Origin: Candidatus Sulfopaludibacter sp. SbA3
GTDB lineage: Bacteria; Acidobacteriota; Terriglobia; 20CM-2-55-15
Assembly (NCBI GenBank): GCA_945865815.1
Contig: CAMBFR010000019.1
Location: 1-43,793, forward strand
Length of the DNA stretch: 43,793 bases
Reading direction: 5' to 3'
Positions 24,916 through 33,415 of the stretch are shown here, piece after piece. How positions within the stretch are numbered: position 1 is the stretch's first letter; every line of letters starts with the position of its first letter. The position numbers were made by a program, and so were the translations under genes. The notes under the pieces were generated by a model. It made no database searches, was not told the DNA's origin, and worked only from the letters and a program-made list of their open reading frames with translations.

Positions 24916-26579
24916 ACACGGATCAGACACTCGAAGTTATTCCTCTGGGCGGGCTCGGCGAATTCGGAATGCACATCATGGCTTTCCGGTCTCGCGGAGA
25001 CATCATTGTCGTGGACGCAGGCGTGATGTTTCCCGATGCGGAAATGCTCGGCGTCGATATCATTGTCCCGGACATCACGTACCTGCTCGAAAACAAGGAC
25101 CAGGTCCGGGCGATTTTTCTGACGCACGGACACGAAGATCATATTGGAGCCCTGCCCTTCATCCTGCCGTACCTGAATGTTCCCATCTACGGCAGCAGTT
25201 TCACGATGGGCCTCGTCAAGAACAAGCTCCAGCAACATGGGCTTCTTGAGGATGCCGATCTCCACACGATCAAGGCAAAGGACCGGATCTCGGTGGGTTG
25301 CTTCACCGTGGAGTTCTTCCAGGTCACCCATTCGATAGTCGATGCGTTCGGACTGGCGATCCAGACGCCTGCCGGAACTGTAATCCACACGGGCGATTTC
25401 AAGATCGATCCCGCGCCTATTGATGGCGCGACGTTTGACCTGCACACTCTTGCGGGATACGGCGCGGAGGGTGTTCTGGCGCTCTTCTCGGACAGCACGA
25501 ATGCCGAGCACTCGGGACACACCGGTTCCGAACGCTCGGTTTACGATCGCTTCGATACTATCTTTCGCAGTTCGAAGGGCCGGGTGATTCTCTCTTGTTT
25601 TGCGTCGTCGATACCGCGCCTGCAGCTCGTCATTGACCAGGCCAAGCTGCACGATCGCGTCGTGAGCTTCCTGGGACGCCGCATGTCGGACAATGTGGAA
25701 ACCGCTGAACAACTTGGCTTCCTCAAGGTTCCGCCGGGACTGATCGTTCGATCGAAAGAGATCAAGAACTATCAGCGGAATAAAGTGTGCGTCGTCGCCG
25801 GCGGATGCCAGGGCGAGCCGATGTCCGCCCTTTCCAGGCTTGCGCTCGACAATCACAAGGATTTCAAGATCGACGAAGGCGATACGGTCATCCTCTCCGC
25901 TCGCGTCATACCGGGCAACGACCAGGCCGTCTCCCGCCTGATGGATCATTTTTACCGGCGCCGCGCGGACCTTTATTATCCAGACGGAAGCTATCCGCCG
26001 CTCCACGTGAGCGGCCATGGCTCGGAGGAGGAACTGAAGCTGGTCATCACGCTGGCAAAGCCGAAATATTTCATTCCCATTCATGGCATGTACCGGATGC
26101 TGCATCGTCATGCGAGGCTGGCTGAAAAAACAGGAGCAGTTCAGGAGAAGATCATCATTGCCGAATCGGGCGACGTCATCCGCTTCGATTCAACCGGCGC
26201 GCGGATCACCGGAAAGGTCCCGGTCGGCAAGGTGCTCATTGACCAGGGCAGCCTCGAAGAGGTGGGCGAAATCGTGATCCGTGACCGGCGTCACATTTCA
26301 GAAGATGGCATCGTTGTGCCGATCATCACCATCAACAAGCAGACCGGCATGATGGAAACCGCGCCGGAGATTGTTTTGCGCGGCGTCGCGTTCTCCGAGG
26401 AAGAGCGCCTGATTGCCGAGAGCAAGCAACTGGTTATCGACACCCTGAACGCATCATCGGTGGAAGAGCGCGGAGACTATACCGTCATGAAGGAGAAGAT
26501 CCGCAAAGATCTCAAGAAGTACTTCTCCAGGCAGACGGCGAAGCGGCCCTTCATCCTCCCCGTTATCCTGGAAATCTGA
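24912..26579 (+). CDS. rnj: ribonuclease J
   Basis: A 555-residue ribonuclease J, a metallo-beta-lactamase/beta-CASP RNase that degrades and matures RNA by 5'-3' exonuclease and endonuclease activity. The zinc site is THGHEDHIGALPF (H72, H74, D76, H77), followed by HTGDFKID and ALFSDSTNAEHSG. The beta-CASP motifs follow, including HVSGHGSEEEL and FIPIHGMYRM. The N-terminal LGGLGEFGMH strand is typical of RNase J. The C-terminal domain runs to the end with no truncation. It overlaps ksgA by four bases, and uppP follows 20 bases later, so the four genes ksgA-rnj-uppP-ftsK likely form one operon. Confidence 0.96.
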   Translation: MNTDQTLEVIPLGGLGEFGMHIMAFRSRGDIIVVDAGVMFPDAEMLGVDIIVPDITYLLENKDQVRAIFLTHGHEDHIGALPFILPYLNVPIYGSSFTMGLVKNKLQQHGLLEDADLHTIKAKDRISVGCFTVEFFQVTHSIVDAFGLAIQTPAGTVIHTGDFKIDPAPIDGATFDLHTLAGYGAEGVLALFSDSTNAEHSGHTGSERSVYDRFDTIFRSSKGRVILSCFASSIPRLQLVIDQAKLHDRVVSFLGRRMSDNVETAEQLGFLKVPPGLIVRSKEIKNYQRNKVCVVAGGCQGEPMSALSRLALDNHKDFKIDEGDTVILSARVIPGNDQAVSRLMDHFYRRRADLYYPDGSYPPLHVSGHGSEEELKLVITLAKPKYFIPIHGMYRMLHRHARLAEKTGAVQEKIIIAESGDVIRFDSTGARITGKVPVGKVLIDQGSLEEVGEIVIRDRRHISEDGIVVPIITINKQTGMMETAPEIVLRGVAFSEEERLIAESKQLVIDTLNASSVEERGDYTVMKEKIRKDLKKYFSRQTAKRPFILPVILEI

Positions 26580-26599
26580 TTGCCTGCACCTGGACACTG

Positions 26600-27418
26600 A
26601 TGGACATCATCCAAGCCATCGTTTACGGCGCAGTACAGGGTTTTACGGAATTCCTTCCCATCTCCAGCACGGCGCACCTGATTCTGCTGCCGTGGTTCAT
26701 GGGATGGAACGATCCGGGCCTTGCATTCGACGTCGCGCTGCACCTGGGCACTCTTGTCGCGCTGCTGGTCTACTTCCGGTCGGACTGGATCGCATTAACG
26801 CGGTCGTCTTTCGATCTGCTCCGCGGCCGGACGAGGACGAGCGATCCCAATGCCCGGATGGTTTTGTTCATCGTGGTTGCCACGATCCCCGGAGCGCTCG
26901 CCGGCCTGTTTTTCGAGGACATCATCGAGGGCGCGCTTCGAAGCCCCGCGGTCATCTCTTTTACTCTTATCGCGCTGGCACTGGTCCTCGTTGCCGCTGA
27001 AAGGAAAGGCAGCAGGCAGAAATCGCTCGACGGCATTTCCTGGCTTGATGCCATCACGGTCGGGATTGCCCAGGCCGTGGCGCTGATTCCCGGCGTATCG
27101 CGGTCCGGCGTGACGATCACCGCCGGGTTGTTTCGCGGGATGAAGCGCGAGGCAGCTGCGCGCTTCTCCTTCCTGCTATCAACGCCCATCATCGCCGGCG
27201 CCGTCGCGAAGCAGCTTCTCGATATCGCAAGCCTGGGCCTGACGCCGGACCAGACGGTTCCCCTCCTGGCAGGCATCGTTTCCGCCGGAATCGTGGGTTA
27301 CGCGTCGATCGCATTCCTTCTTCGGTACCTGCAAACACGCAACACTTTTGTCTTCGTGTACTACCGAATCGCTCTCGGCCTTGTGGTGTACCTCGCATTC
27401 TGGTCGGGAATCCGCTAG
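26600..27418 (+). CDS. uppP: undecaprenyl-diphosphatase UppP
   Basis: A 272-residue polytopic membrane enzyme that dephosphorylates undecaprenyl diphosphate, recycling the lipid carrier for peptidoglycan and other surface polymers. The family motifs are QGFTEFLPISSTAHLI (E17, then S22, S23, H26) and PGVSRSG, which carries the catalytic arginine. Eight or so hydrophobic segments fill the rest, as expected. No Shine-Dalgarno stands out before the ATG at 26600, which fits translation following RNase J. Loss or gain of UppP alters bacitracin sensitivity in other bacteria (hence the older name bacA). ftsK begins 15 bases downstream. Confidence 0.96.
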   Translation: MDIIQAIVYGAVQGFTEFLPISSTAHLILLPWFMGWNDPGLAFDVALHLGTLVALLVYFRSDWIALTRSSFDLLRGRTRTSDPNARMVLFIVVATIPGALAGLFFEDIIEGALRSPAVISFTLIALALVLVAAERKGSRQKSLDGISWLDAITVGIAQAVALIPGVSRSGVTITAGLFRGMKREAAARFSFLLSTPIIAGAVAKQLLDIASLGLTPDQTVPLLAGIVSAGIVGYASIAFLLRYLQTRNTFVFVYYRIALGLVVYLAFWSGIR

Positions 27419-27432
27419 AATGCCTCCCGAAT

Positions 27433-29721
27433 ATGGGCGGACGCAGTTGGACGGCATACGTCGTTCCGACAGAACATCGAAGATTGAACGAATTCGTCGG
27501 TCTGCTGCTTCTGACGATTGCGATTCTATTGGGATTGAGCCTTGTTTCCTTCAATCCCGACGACCCGTCATTCAACATCAGCAAAAGCCCCCAATTTGAT
27601 CCCACACCGTCGAATTTCATCGGGCCTGCAGGCTCCTACATCGCCGACGCGTCTTTCCAGTTTCTTGGCTTTTCGAGCTATCTGATCCCGATCTTCCTCG
27701 GAGTTTACGCGTTCTACTGGCTGGCATCCTGGCCTGTAACGACCTTCTGGACTCGTTTGTCGGGAATGATCCTGTTGATGCTGACGCTTTCGGCGGCATT
27801 TTCCATTGCGCCTTCACTGCCGCTCATTGGCGGACAGATCCCGTATGGGGGCCTGCTCGGACGCCTGCTGGCCGACGCTCTCAAGGCAACGCTGAATCCC
27901 GCCGGCGCCGCGGTCATCCTGATAGCAGCTTTCTTTGTCTCCCTGTTTCTGTCGACCACCTTTTCCTTTGCCTGGGCCCTGGGCGTCCTGAAAGCGCGAT
28001 TCCAGTTTGTCTCCGGATGGGTGGAGCGCTGGGAGGAATACCAGGCCAACCGCGCCCGCGAAAATGCGCGGCGGAAGTCCGAAGAGAGAAAGGCGCCAAA
28101 GAAGCAGACGCTTGTAACGACGCCGGTACGAGAGCAGACCATCGAGGAGATCAAGAAGCCCAAGGCCGCGCCGGCAAGCGTAACGCCGATAGCCGTACTG
28201 CCCCGGGAAGCCGTGCCCGCCTCGGCGAAGCCGCGCTCGGCCGGCGCCGCAAAGCAGGCTACGGCAACCGAGTTTCCATCAACCGCGCTGCTGAATCCGC
28301 CGGCCGCAAGCATCAAGGTCAATGAAGATGAACTGCGAAATCGCGCGCGGTTGATCGAAGAGAAAGCCCGCGAATTCGAAGTCGAGGGCGTTGTGCAGCA
28401 GATTCATCCGGGACCGGTCGTCACCACGTTTGAATTCAAGCCGGAGCCCGGCGTGAAATACTCGCGCATAACGGCGCTTGGCGACGACCTTTGCCTGGCT
28501 CTGGAGGCCGAATCCGTGCGCATCGACCGCATTCCCGGTAAATCCACTGTCGGCATGGAAGTTCCCAATGACCAGCGCGCCACAATCATGCTGCGCGAAC
28601 TTCTCGAATCCCCGGAGTATTCTCAAAGCCCTGCGCGCCTGGCGCTTGCGCTCGGCAAAGACATTACGGGAAAGATTGTCACGTCGGATCTGCAAAGAAT
28701 GCCGCATCTGCTGGCTGCCGGATCGACCGGAACCGGAAAGAGCGTCTCCATCAACGCGATGATTCTGTCGCTGCTCTTTCGAGCCAGGCCCGACCAGATG
28801 AAGATGATCCTCATCGATCCAAAGCGGCTCGAGCTCGGCCTTTATCAGGACATTCCACACCTGCTTGTACCCGTCGTCACCGAACCCAAAATCGCGCAGA
28901 ATGCCCTGCGCTGGGCCGTGATGGAAATGGAAGGCCGCTATAAGAAGCTTGCCAAACGAGGCGTCCGGAACCTGGAGGCCTACAACGACCAGGTGAAGCA
29001 ACTCCCGATCCCCGGCCTGAAAGCGGCAGGGCCGGACGACAATGAAGAAGAAGATCGCGAACCGCTGCCGTACATTGTCATCGTCATCGATGAACTCGCG
29101 GACCTTATGATGACCGCGGCTCGCGAAGTCGAGGAATCCATTACGCGGCTGGCGCAGATGGCGCGCGCGGTTGGAATCCACCTGATTCTCGCGACGCAGC
29201 GGCCCTCGGTGGATGTCATTACCGGACTGATCAAGGCCAACTTCCCTGCCCGCATTTCGTTCCGCGTCGCCTCAAAGGTGGACTCGCGGACGATTCTCGA
29301 TTCCAACGGCGCCGAGCAGCTTCTGGGCCGCGGCGACATGCTGTTCCTGCCTCCCGGATCGTCACGCCTCATCCGTGTCCATGGACCGCTGATCACTGAA
29401 GAAGAAGTCATACGCGTGGTCGAGTTTCTGAAGCAACAGGGCAAGCCGTCCTATAACGAAAAAATACTCGAGTCACCCGAAGAGCGCGACGAACTGGGCG
29501 AGTTTAATGGCCAGGTCGACGACCTGTACGACGACGCGGTGCGGATTGTCATGGAAATGGGCAAGGCTTCAACTTCGGCCCTGCAGCGCCGCTTGCGGAT
29601 CGGCTACGGCCGCGCCGCCAGCCTCCTGGACGCCATGGAACGCGACGGCGTCGTCGGACCTCCCGAAGGAAGCAAACCCCGCACGGTGTTGATCAATAAA
29701 GAAGACTATTTCAGCGAGTAA
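27433..29721 (+). CDS. ftsK: DNA translocase FtsK/SpoIIIE
   Basis: A 762-residue FtsK. Four membrane segments occupy about residues 20-40, 72-98, 108-128 and 150-183, placing the protein at the division septum. A charged linker (about 195-290) follows. The motor starts with the alpha domain, then Walker A GSTGTGKS (about 431-438) and Walker B IVIVIDELADL (about 547-557). The C-terminal gamma winged helix (about 690-755) has VMEMGKASTSALQRRLRIGY, the usual DNA-orienting element. This drives DNA translocation through the septum so the terminus is segregated and dimers are resolved. It is a full-length short-linker type. A long hairpin lies after the stop codon. Confidence 0.97.
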   Translation: MGGRSWTAYVVPTEHRRLNEFVGLLLLTIAILLGLSLVSFNPDDPSFNISKSPQFDPTPSNFIGPAGSYIADASFQFLGFSSYLIPIFLGVYAFYWLASWPVTTFWTRLSGMILLMLTLSAAFSIAPSLPLIGGQIPYGGLLGRLLADALKATLNPAGAAVILIAAFFVSLFLSTTFSFAWALGVLKARFQFVSGWVERWEEYQANRARENARRKSEERKAPKKQTLVTTPVREQTIEEIKKPKAAPASVTPIAVLPREAVPASAKPRSAGAAKQATATEFPSTALLNPPAASIKVNEDELRNRARLIEEKAREFEVEGVVQQIHPGPVVTTFEFKPEPGVKYSRITALGDDLCLALEAESVRIDRIPGKSTVGMEVPNDQRATIMLRELLESPEYSQSPARLALALGKDITGKIVTSDLQRMPHLLAAGSTGTGKSVSINAMILSLLFRARPDQMKMILIDPKRLELGLYQDIPHLLVPVVTEPKIAQNALRWAVMEMEGRYKKLAKRGVRNLEAYNDQVKQLPIPGLKAAGPDDNEEEDREPLPYIVIVIDELADLMMTAAREVEESITRLAQMARAVGIHLILATQRPSVDVITGLIKANFPARISFRVASKVDSRTILDSNGAEQLLGRGDMLFLPPGSSRLIRVHGPLITEEEVIRVVEFLKQQGKPSYNEKILESPEERDELGEFNGQVDDLYDDAVRIVMEMGKASTSALQRRLRIGYGRAASLLDAMERDGVVGPPEGSKPRTVLINKEDYFSE

Positions 29722-29746
29722 CAAGCCTGTAGTAACAGCCCCTGAA

Positions 29747-29800
29747 AACGCGAACGCCGCGAATGGGATAAATGTCATCCCCATTCGCGGCGTTCGCGTT
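29747..29800. terminator. hairpin between convergent ftsK and TonB receptor
   Basis: The left arm (29747-29767) AACGCGAACGCCGCGAATGGG pairs over about 20 bases with 29781-29800 around a short loop. It stands in the 98-base gap between the ftsK stop and the convergent receptor stop. The hairpin works for both strands but lacks a clear T-tract, so it may be a terminator-like or REP-like element. A one-base bulge occurs near the loop. Confidence 0.6.
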
Positions 29801-29819
29801 GTTATCGACCCAGGCTCTT

Positions 29820-32800
29820 TTAGAACACGTACTTCAGTGCCAACTGCATGATGCGCTCCTGAGCAGCGGAGAAGCCCAGAGGAGCTCCCTCAATTACAGG
29901 CAGGCTCTTGCCGAAGGTCTGGCTGGTAATAGTTGTCGCCGGATTGGGTGGATTGAAGTGGTTCGGCGCATTGAAGGCTTCCGCCCGGAACTCCAGCGTC
30001 TGGCCTTCACGGATCCGGAACTTCCTGGTCAGGCCCATATCGATTCGGATGTTGCCCGGCCCAAGGATATTCCTGCCGCCCATGTTCCCGTAGGTTCCGC
30101 TGGCCGGCCGTACGAACGCGGCAGGATTGAACCACTGATCGGTTGTCTTTGTCGCGGCGTAGGGCGAAGGTAGTACCTGATTGGGTCTTCGATCGTCTGT
30201 ACCGGATAACGCTGTATCGGCGCCGGACGCAATGGTCAGGTACGCGCCCGACGTGACTCGGACGATTCCCGAAATCTGCCAGCCGCTCAGCAGGTACCGT
30301 GTTGCGGTGTTCTCAAACTGCGGCAAGTCGTACACCGTCGACATATTGAAGTTATGCCGGCGATCCAATTCGGAGTTCCCGCGGTTCGCCCGCCGGCGGT
30401 CCTGGGTCTGTCCGCCACTGTTTTGAATGACATCCTGGTAACCGTCATCAATGGCATGCGACCAGGTGTAATTTCCCTGGACCGTGATGCCGTTCGAGCG
30501 CCGGCGCTGGATCTGAAGCACCATGGCGTTGTAGTTACGCGTGGCGCTATCGTCACCATAAATGATGTTGCCGTAGAACTGACCGACTGCCGCGTTCGCC
30601 AGACTCAACTCGCGGCGCGCATTCGTGTTGCCAGTTGTCGAGCAGGCTGCGCCCGGGTTCACGGTGTATGGAACTCTCACGCCGTTCAGGAAGCAGTTGC
30701 GATTTGCATCGCCGACGCCCGAAACGAAGATTGCCGGATTCTCTTCCCAGCGGTACATCATGTGAATGATGTTGTTGCCGATATAATTCGCGGCGAGCAG
30801 CCAGTTCGCTCCGAATTGCCTCTGGATGCTCAAATTCCACTGATTCATGTACGGCTTTTTCATCTCCCATGGAAAGACCGCGTAACGTCCGCCGAATGGG
30901 AACGAAGCGTTTTTATCCAGGGCAATCGGAAACGGGTTTCCGCCAGGATGAGTTGCCCACGGATCGTCAAAATTCGGACTGTTCACGACGATGGAGGCTC
31001 CCTTGGGCGATGCATCGCGGCGGCCGCCATACTGGTGCAGGTGCGGCGAGTCGAAAAAGATTCCGTACGCTGCGCGAACCGTCATCATGCCATTGCCTTG
31101 CGGATCCCACGCCAATCCCAGGCGCGGCGCCAGGCGAGGAAACATGTCGGTTCTGGCAAACGCATTCGTGTCTGGAATTCCGCCTTCTCCCTGGAAGTAA
31201 ATTCCTGCGGGAGCATTCGGGAAGATCCCGCTCTTAAGACCCTGGTCGAACCGCTCCCTGCTGAAGAATGCACCCTTCCCGGCGCTGTCGTACGGACCCA
31301 GAGAGGGTTCCCACCGGACGCCGGCGTTGACGGTCAGGTTGTTGCTGGCCTTCCACGTGTCCTGCAGATAGATCCCCAGATAATTCTGCCGGTAGTACTG
31401 GTTCGTGATTCGGCTCTGGGTGAATGTGTTGGCTCTTCCCAGCATCAGATCCGCCAGCGAGTTTCCGAGAACCGCGCCGTTGAAGCTGAACTGACCCACG
31501 GCCTGTGTCGCCGAGGTGTAGTTCATCATGTTATGGATGTGCTGCACTCCGAACCCGAGCTGGTGATTGCCCCGGATCAAACTGACATCGTCGGCCAACT
31601 GATAAACCGTCGAGTTTGTGAAGCCTTGCGAACTCATGTTCGCCTCGAACTGCCCGTCCACAACAAGCCGTACCTGCTTTGCGATGCCTTCCGGGTAGAA
31701 CGGCATCTTGACTCCGAGATCCTGGAAGTTGAACAGGGGGATCTTCAAAGCTTTGTCGTTGACGGTCCGGAGGATCGTTCCGCGGAAGGAACTCACCATG
31801 TTGGGACTGATCGAATAAGTGTCGCCAAGGACAAACGACTTCGCGTGCCGATAGTAGTCCGGCTCGCTGGCCGAAATCGAATTCTGGCCATCGTAGTCGG
31901 ATGGCTGGTCCAGGTAGCCCACTTCATAACGCCCGAACAACGAATGCTTCTCGGACTGTTGCCAGTCCATCCTGCCGACAATCAAATGCTCGTCCAGGTT
32001 TCTCTTTCGACCGAAACTCGTTTTCCCGCAGGGGTCCGTCGTCTGGGGCAGGTACTTGGCCGCCAGAACCATGGCCGCCGGCGAGTACTGGGCGGGACTG
32101 ATGCGGTTATTGACGAACGGAGCTCGCAACGTAATTGCGCCCGCGCCCTGGCACTGTGCGGATGCGAAGGTCGTCCAGTCGCCGGACAGCATTTGCGCCG
32201 TGGGAACGTAGGCGATGAGGGCTGAGGGTACGGACCGTTCGAGCGTTACCTGGTATCCGCCGAAGAAAAAGAGCTTATTGTTGACGACCGGTCCGCCGAC
32301 GACGCCGCCAAACTGGTTCTTCTTCAGCCCGTTCTTCCGCGACGCAAACGGGTTTTGAGCGTTGAAGATTTTATTGCGTACGAATTCAAAAAGGCTTCCA
32401 TGTATGTCGTTGGTGCCTGACTTCGTGATCACATTTACGGCGCCGGCCGAGTGGAAACCGTACTGCGCGGGTACAGCGCTGGTCTCGACCTTGAACTCCT
32501 GGATGGCGTCGGGGAATGGCAGCGGAAGAGACTGGTTCCCGTACGGATCGTTGTGAACGCCTCCGTCCAACATGAAATTCAGACCGTCGTTCGATCCGCC
32601 ACCGACGGAAATGATGTCCGTGGGATAGTTGCGCGGCGAGTTTTGCGCGCCGCCACCGACGGCAGCGCCGGAAAGAATGATCAACTCCGTTAATTGCCGT
32701 CCGCCGAGCGGCAGTTCGGTCACGCGAAGGTTATCGATTGTCTGACCGACTCCCGTGCTCCGCGTTTCGACCAACGCCGCGTCCGCCTGCACTTCCACTG

Positions 32801-33146
32801 TTTCGGAAAGAGCTCCGACCTCGAGGGCGACGTTTAACGTCGGATTGGCGCCGACTGTTAATACGATTCCGGTTTGCGCAAACGTACGAAATCCCGGCAA
32901 TGCCGCTTCCAGCCGGTAGGGACCCACAGGCAGGTTGGTGAGCGTGTAGGAACCGGTTTCATTGGACACGGTGTTGCGGGTGAGGCCCGTGCCGGTTTGC
33001 GTCACAGTAACCTCGACGCCAGGCAATACCGCGCCGCTGGCGTCGCTTACCGTCCCGTTTATTTGAGCCGTCGACTGCGCCCATGCGGCGCTACATGACA
33101 CGACGGCGAAGATCAATCCCACAAGTACTCTGATTCCCAGCATCAT
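29820..33146 (-). CDS. TonB-dependent receptor, Oar-like (receptor 1)
   Basis: A 1108-residue outer-membrane receptor. A signal peptide (to about residue 24, AWAQ) precedes a carboxypeptidase-regulatory-like domain (about 28-110: INGTVSDASGAVLPGVEVTV...SYTLTNLPVGPYRLEAALPGF). The plug domain follows (ETVEVQADAALVETRSTG..., then LPLGGRQLTELI), and a large beta-barrel ends in the aromatic C-terminus LALKYVF used for membrane insertion. These Oar-like receptors take up or secrete large molecules using TonB energy; the ligand is unknown. The ATG at 33146 has an AAGGAG ribosome-binding site 9 bases upstream; a second ATG follows immediately. It is a close relative of the receptor at 39555-42791. 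It is co-oriented with the NHL gene, which lies 269 bases upstream. Confidence 0.95.
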   Translation of the reverse strand: MMLGIRVLVGLIFAVVSCSAAWAQSTAQINGTVSDASGAVLPGVEVTVTQTGTGLTRNTVSNETGSYTLTNLPVGPYRLEAALPGFRTFAQTGIVLTVGANPTLNVALEVGALSETVEVQADAALVETRSTGVGQTIDNLRVTELPLGGRQLTELIILSGAAVGGGAQNSPRNYPTDIISVGGGSNDGLNFMLDGGVHNDPYGNQSLPLPFPDAIQEFKVETSAVPAQYGFHSAGAVNVITKSGTNDIHGSLFEFVRNKIFNAQNPFASRKNGLKKNQFGGVVGGPVVNNKLFFFGGYQVTLERSVPSALIAYVPTAQMLSGDWTTFASAQCQGAGAITLRAPFVNNRISPAQYSPAAMVLAAKYLPQTTDPCGKTSFGRKRNLDEHLIVGRMDWQQSEKHSLFGRYEVGYLDQPSDYDGQNSISASEPDYYRHAKSFVLGDTYSISPNMVSSFRGTILRTVNDKALKIPLFNFQDLGVKMPFYPEGIAKQVRLVVDGQFEANMSSQGFTNSTVYQLADDVSLIRGNHQLGFGVQHIHNMMNYTSATQAVGQFSFNGAVLGNSLADLMLGRANTFTQSRITNQYYRQNYLGIYLQDTWKASNNLTVNAGVRWEPSLGPYDSAGKGAFFSRERFDQGLKSGIFPNAPAGIYFQGEGGIPDTNAFARTDMFPRLAPRLGLAWDPQGNGMMTVRAAYGIFFDSPHLHQYGGRRDASPKGASIVVNSPNFDDPWATHPGGNPFPIALDKNASFPFGGRYAVFPWEMKKPYMNQWNLSIQRQFGANWLLAANYIGNNIIHMMYRWEENPAIFVSGVGDANRNCFLNGVRVPYTVNPGAACSTTGNTNARRELSLANAAVGQFYGNIIYGDDSATRNYNAMVLQIQRRRSNGITVQGNYTWSHAIDDGYQDVIQNSGGQTQDRRRANRGNSELDRRHNFNMSTVYDLPQFENTATRYLLSGWQISGIVRVTSGAYLTIASGADTALSGTDDRRPNQVLPSPYAATKTTDQWFNPAAFVRPASGTYGNMGGRNILGPGNIRIDMGLTRKFRIREGQTLEFRAEAFNAPNHFNPPNPATTITSQTFGKSLPVIEGAPLGFSAAQERIMQLALKYVF

Positions 33147-33189
33147 AGATATCCTCTCCTTATTTACGAACCGTTACGGCTCGCGATCT

Positions 33190-33224
33190 GCGAAGAGGAA
33201 TTTCTCGTCTGGATTCCTCTTCGC
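33190..33224 (-). promoter_or_regulatory. 5'-leader hairpin of TonB receptor 1
   Basis: A perfect 12-bp inverted repeat, GCGAAGAGGAAT (33190-33201) and ATTCCTCTTCGC (33213-33224), with an 11-base loop. It lies 44 bases before the receptor start, in the likely 5' leader. It could be a cis-regulatory RNA structure or a protein operator, but nothing identifies a ligand or protein. A second inverted repeat, TTGTCA...TGACAA, lies farther upstream near 33341-33360. Confidence 0.5.
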
Positions 33225-33415
33225 GCCTCAAAAGATAACGAGCCAATAAAGCCTCACAAACCGTTGACCGGATAAATCTGTACCACCGGAATAATTGCAG
33301 GGATAACTTTCGGAGGAATCGGACCACACGGCGGGGCTTATTGTCAACGAACGATGACAAATTGATGTGTCCATCTCTTCAATAAGGGTGGGAATAGAGA
33401 CGTGCAGGTCCTCAG

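Noticed and set aside
27433-29721. FtsK as part of a plasmid transfer or phage system
   Set aside because: The four-helix N-terminus, motor and gamma winged helix match chromosomal FtsK, and the neighbours are housekeeping genes.
30354-32225. A 623-residue open frame opposite TonB receptor 1
   Set aside because: The receptor on the minus strand has a full signal, plug and barrel. The opposite frame has no domain pattern.
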